Source: Candidatus Bathyarchaeota archaeon (GTDB lineage: Archaea; Thermoproteota; Bathyarchaeia; Bathyarchaeales; Bathyarchaeaceae). From it: 6,584 nucleotides of DNA. Where the stretch lies: assembly GCA_020348365.1 (NCBI GenBank), contig CP070749.1, positions 63,518 through 70,101 on the forward strand, given 5' to 3'. A model generated the notes under the pieces. The model was not told where the DNA came from and made no database searches. It saw only the letters and a program-made list of their open reading frames with translations. The position numbers were made by a program, and so were the translations under genes. Every line of letters begins with the position of its first letter. Position 1 is the stretch's first letter. Below, piece after piece: positions 4,963-6,584 of this stretch.

Positions 4963-6393
4963 ATGAAGTTCTCCTTCATAAACCCGCCCCTCAACGATGA
5001 GGTATCAACAAGAGAGAAAAGGAAGATGACTGGTGCAAGCCCGCCAATGGGCATCCTCTACGTAGCCACCTACCTACAGAACCAGGGCATAGAAGTCTCT
5101 ATCTTGGATGCTACTGCCAGACACCTCTCATTGGAAGAGGCAACAAGGTGGGTGAAGAGGGAAGACCCGGACATGCTGGGATTCTCCACGTTGACCTGCT
5201 CAAGCCGGACAGCACCATACATCGCCAGAGAAGCTAAGAAGGAGAACCCAAACCTCACCGTGGTCTTCGGCGGCCTCTTCGCAACATACAACCCGGAGAG
5301 AATCCTCGAGAAATATCCCTGGGTAGACATTGTTGTTAGAGGCGAAGGAGAAGAGACAGCCCTAGAACTCACAGAAGCAACTGAGAAGGACGAGCGCCCT
5401 AAGAACATTCAGGGCATAACCTTCAGAAAGAATGGCTCAGTAGTCTCAACACCGGATAGACCCCTGATTAAGGATGTTGATGCCATCCCCTTCCCAGACC
5501 GCACACTACTAAACACGGAATACCACGCCTTAGCCGCCGGAATAAACGCGGCCCCAAAAAAGTACACAAGCTTCGTAACCAGCCGCGGATGCGTCTACAA
5601 CTGCAGATTCTGCGGAATCAGAGCCCTAGCCCACAACATCTGGCGCCCCAGAACAGTCAAGAACGCCCTGGAAGAACTACTGCTCCTAGAAAGCCAGGGC
5701 TACAAGCAATTCCACTTTGTAGACGACAACTTCATGCTCAACCAGAAACGCGCCATCAGACTCTGCCAGAACATAAGAAGAGAGAAGCTGGACATAGAAT
5801 GGATATCCCTCGGGCGCGTTGATAACTGCTCCTACCCGATGCTGAGAGAACTCGTGAGAGCAGGCTGCAAGATAATCCACTTCGGCATAGAGAGCGCAAA
5901 CCAGCGCATCCTCGACTACTACAACAAAAGAATAACCCCACAACAATCCAGAACCGCCATCAAAGCAGCACAGAAGGCAGGAGTCGACGTCATAATAGGC
6001 TCCCTCATCGTCGGCGCCCCAGACGAGACCCGACAGGAAATCCAGAACACCCTAGAATTCACCAAGCAACTCCAACTTGACATCCCAGAAATCAACATCC
6101 TCGCAGCCTACCCCGGAGTGGAAATCTGGGACGAACTGAAGACGAAGGGCTTCCTAAACGAAGAAGAACAATGGGAGACCGGAGTCCTGGTGCCAGAAAT
6201 CTCGCCGAACGCCGTTCCCCCAGAAGAGATCAACCGGATGATCCACGAGCACCTCCGCCACTTCCTCCTCCGACCCAGCTTCATGCTTGAAGAAATCTTG
6301 AAGACGCTACGAAGCTCCTACAGGCTCAACCTCGTAGTCAACAACATTTCTAGAGCCGGAACAATCCTCGAGAACGCACGCTTCTTCGCATAA
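4963..6393 (+). CDS. B12-binding-domain radical SAM protein of unknown substrate
   Basis: The 476-residue protein has an N-terminal cobalamin-binding-type domain (about 1-140; INPPL, PPMGILYVATYL, VVFGG at 100-104, VRGEGE at 125-130) followed by a radical SAM domain (about 200-375). The iron-sulfur ligands are C210, C214 and C217 in SRGCVYNCRFCG, the CxxxCxxC pattern. Further typical segments are HFVDDNF (251-257), FGIES (307-311) and VGAPDET (350-356). This layout and length fit the class that includes BchE-like cyclases and B12-dependent methyltransferases; members use a [4Fe-4S] cluster and S-adenosylmethionine to make a radical, often with cobalamin as methyl carrier. The DxHxxG cobalamin-histidine motif is absent, as is common in this class. 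The substrate cannot be told, and no biosynthetic partner is beside it. The start is set by GGTGA four bases upstream; it ends in TAA. The cofactor chemistry points to an anaerobe. Confidence 0.96.
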   Translation: MKFSFINPPLNDEVSTREKRKMTGASPPMGILYVATYLQNQGIEVSILDATARHLSLEEATRWVKREDPDMLGFSTLTCSSRTAPYIAREAKKENPNLTVVFGGLFATYNPERILEKYPWVDIVVRGEGEETALELTEATEKDERPKNIQGITFRKNGSVVSTPDRPLIKDVDAIPFPDRTLLNTEYHALAAGINAAPKKYTSFVTSRGCVYNCRFCGIRALAHNIWRPRTVKNALEELLLLESQGYKQFHFVDDNFMLNQKRAIRLCQNIRREKLDIEWISLGRVDNCSYPMLRELVRAGCKIIHFGIESANQRILDYYNKRITPQQSRTAIKAAQKAGVDVIIGSLIVGAPDETRQEIQNTLEFTKQLQLDIPEINILAAYPGVEIWDELKTKGFLNEEEQWETGVLVPEISPNAVPPEEINRMIHEHLRHFLLRPSFMLEEILKTLRSSYRLNLVVNNISRAGTILENARFFA

Positions 6394-6443
6394 CACCGAA
6401 TCAACGAATTCTGCTTACTCTCTTGGCTTGAAGCCCACTTAGC

Positions 6444-6456
6444 GCATGCATGCATG
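6444..6456. repeat. GCATGCATGCATG palindromic element, copy 3
   Basis: Identical to the string at 3981-3993. With its flanks it forms a 17-base alternating purine-pyrimidine tract (6442-6458). It ends 8 bases before the TATA-like box of the following gene, much as copy 1 sits before the ERCC4 promoter. Confidence 0.55.
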
Positions 6457-6464
6457 TGGCAAAG

Positions 6465-6474
6465 CTATTTATTG
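6465..6474 (+). promoter_or_regulatory. TATA-like box for the gene at 6511
   Basis: CTATTTATTG matches an archaeal TATA box well. The predicted transcription start near 6494 would leave a leader of about 17 bases containing GGAGA. It is the most convincing promoter in the window. Confidence 0.5.
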
Positions 6475-6510
6475 GCTGGCTTGTATGGAAGTGCTACAGA
6501 AGGAGAAAGA

Positions 6511-6584
6511 ATGAAAGTGAGATACAGAGTTCATAGATTTGACATTGATATGACGAAAGACCAGAGAAATTTAGAACAATTCTT
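6511..6584 (+). CDS. Unknown protein, first 24 codons (runs off right edge)
   Basis: The ATG at 6511 is preceded by GGAGAAAGA (6502-6510), a good ribosome-binding site, and by a TATA-like box at the expected distance. The visible start is MKVRYRVHRFDIDMTKDQRN and the frame is open to the edge. It recalls the start of small conserved archaeal hypothetical proteins of about 70-100 residues with a VHRFDI...MTKDQ...LEQF pattern, but that is from memory and no function is known to me. No signal peptide is apparent. It stands 117 bases after the radical SAM gene with its own promoter, so it is probably a separate transcript. Confidence 0.72.
   Translation, partial: MKVRYRVHRFDIDMTKDQRNLEQF

Noticed and set aside
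4845..5054. 69-codon open frame on the minus strand
   Set aside because: It is antisense to the radical SAM promoter and N-terminus, which are well supported.
5589..5946. Open frames on both strands inside the radical SAM gene
   Set aside because: They are by-products of the codon use of the real gene, whose cluster motif lies exactly here.
6425..6435. GGCTTGAAGCC dyad after the radical SAM gene as a terminator
   Set aside because: The loop would be a single base and no T-tract follows, so it does not support a terminator call.

Overview
The window reads as archaeal chromosome, most likely from an uncultured lineage of the Bathyarchaeia/Thermoproteota type. That placement is an inference. 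It rests on gene content (a short ERCC4/XPF-type nuclease, an ADP-forming acyl-CoA synthetase, an anaerobe-type B12-binding radical SAM protein), on GGTGA/GGAGA ribosome-binding sites a few bases before several starts, on two TTG starts, and on A/T-rich TATA-like boxes at archaeal spacing. Nothing in the sequence fixes the lineage.

Layout, left to right. (1) 1-431, minus strand: N-terminal 143 residues of an ERCC4-family nuclease, cut by the left edge. (2) 543-3239, minus: a complete 898-residue fusion of an ADP-forming acyl-CoA synthetase (alpha and beta parts) with a C-terminal GNAT acetyltransferase. (3) 3240-3561: divergent promoter spacer. (4) 3562-3954, plus: thioredoxin-like protein with a CPHC active site. 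(5) 3909-4145, plus: possible small unknown protein overlapping the thioredoxin end. (6) 4161-4391, minus: possible small membrane-anchored or exported protein with a CPLC pair, preceded by a strong GGGTGA site and convergent with the thioredoxin side. (7) 4392-4962: a long A/T-rich spacer with inverted repeats and a reading frame broken by one TAG, possibly gene debris. (8) 4963-6393, plus: complete B12-binding-domain radical SAM protein. (9) 6511-6584, plus: first 24 codons of another gene, cut by the right edge.

The genes do not form one obvious pathway. The synthetase-GNAT fusion handles acyl-CoA/ATP energy conservation and perhaps protein acylation, the thioredoxin handles thiol redox, the radical SAM protein does an unknown modification, and the ERCC4 protein acts on branched DNA. 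The synthetase and nuclease genes share a strand with a 111-base gap and could be co-transcribed, but the gap also holds a TATA-like box.

The least expected signals lie in the spacers. A CATGCATGCATG-type palindrome occurs three times, twice just upstream of a TATA-like box. Longer alternating purine-pyrimidine tracts recur in the spacers. A perfect 16-base palindrome and a separate inverted repeat lie before the radical SAM gene. I see no CRISPR array, tRNA, rRNA, insertion sequence or clear defence system.
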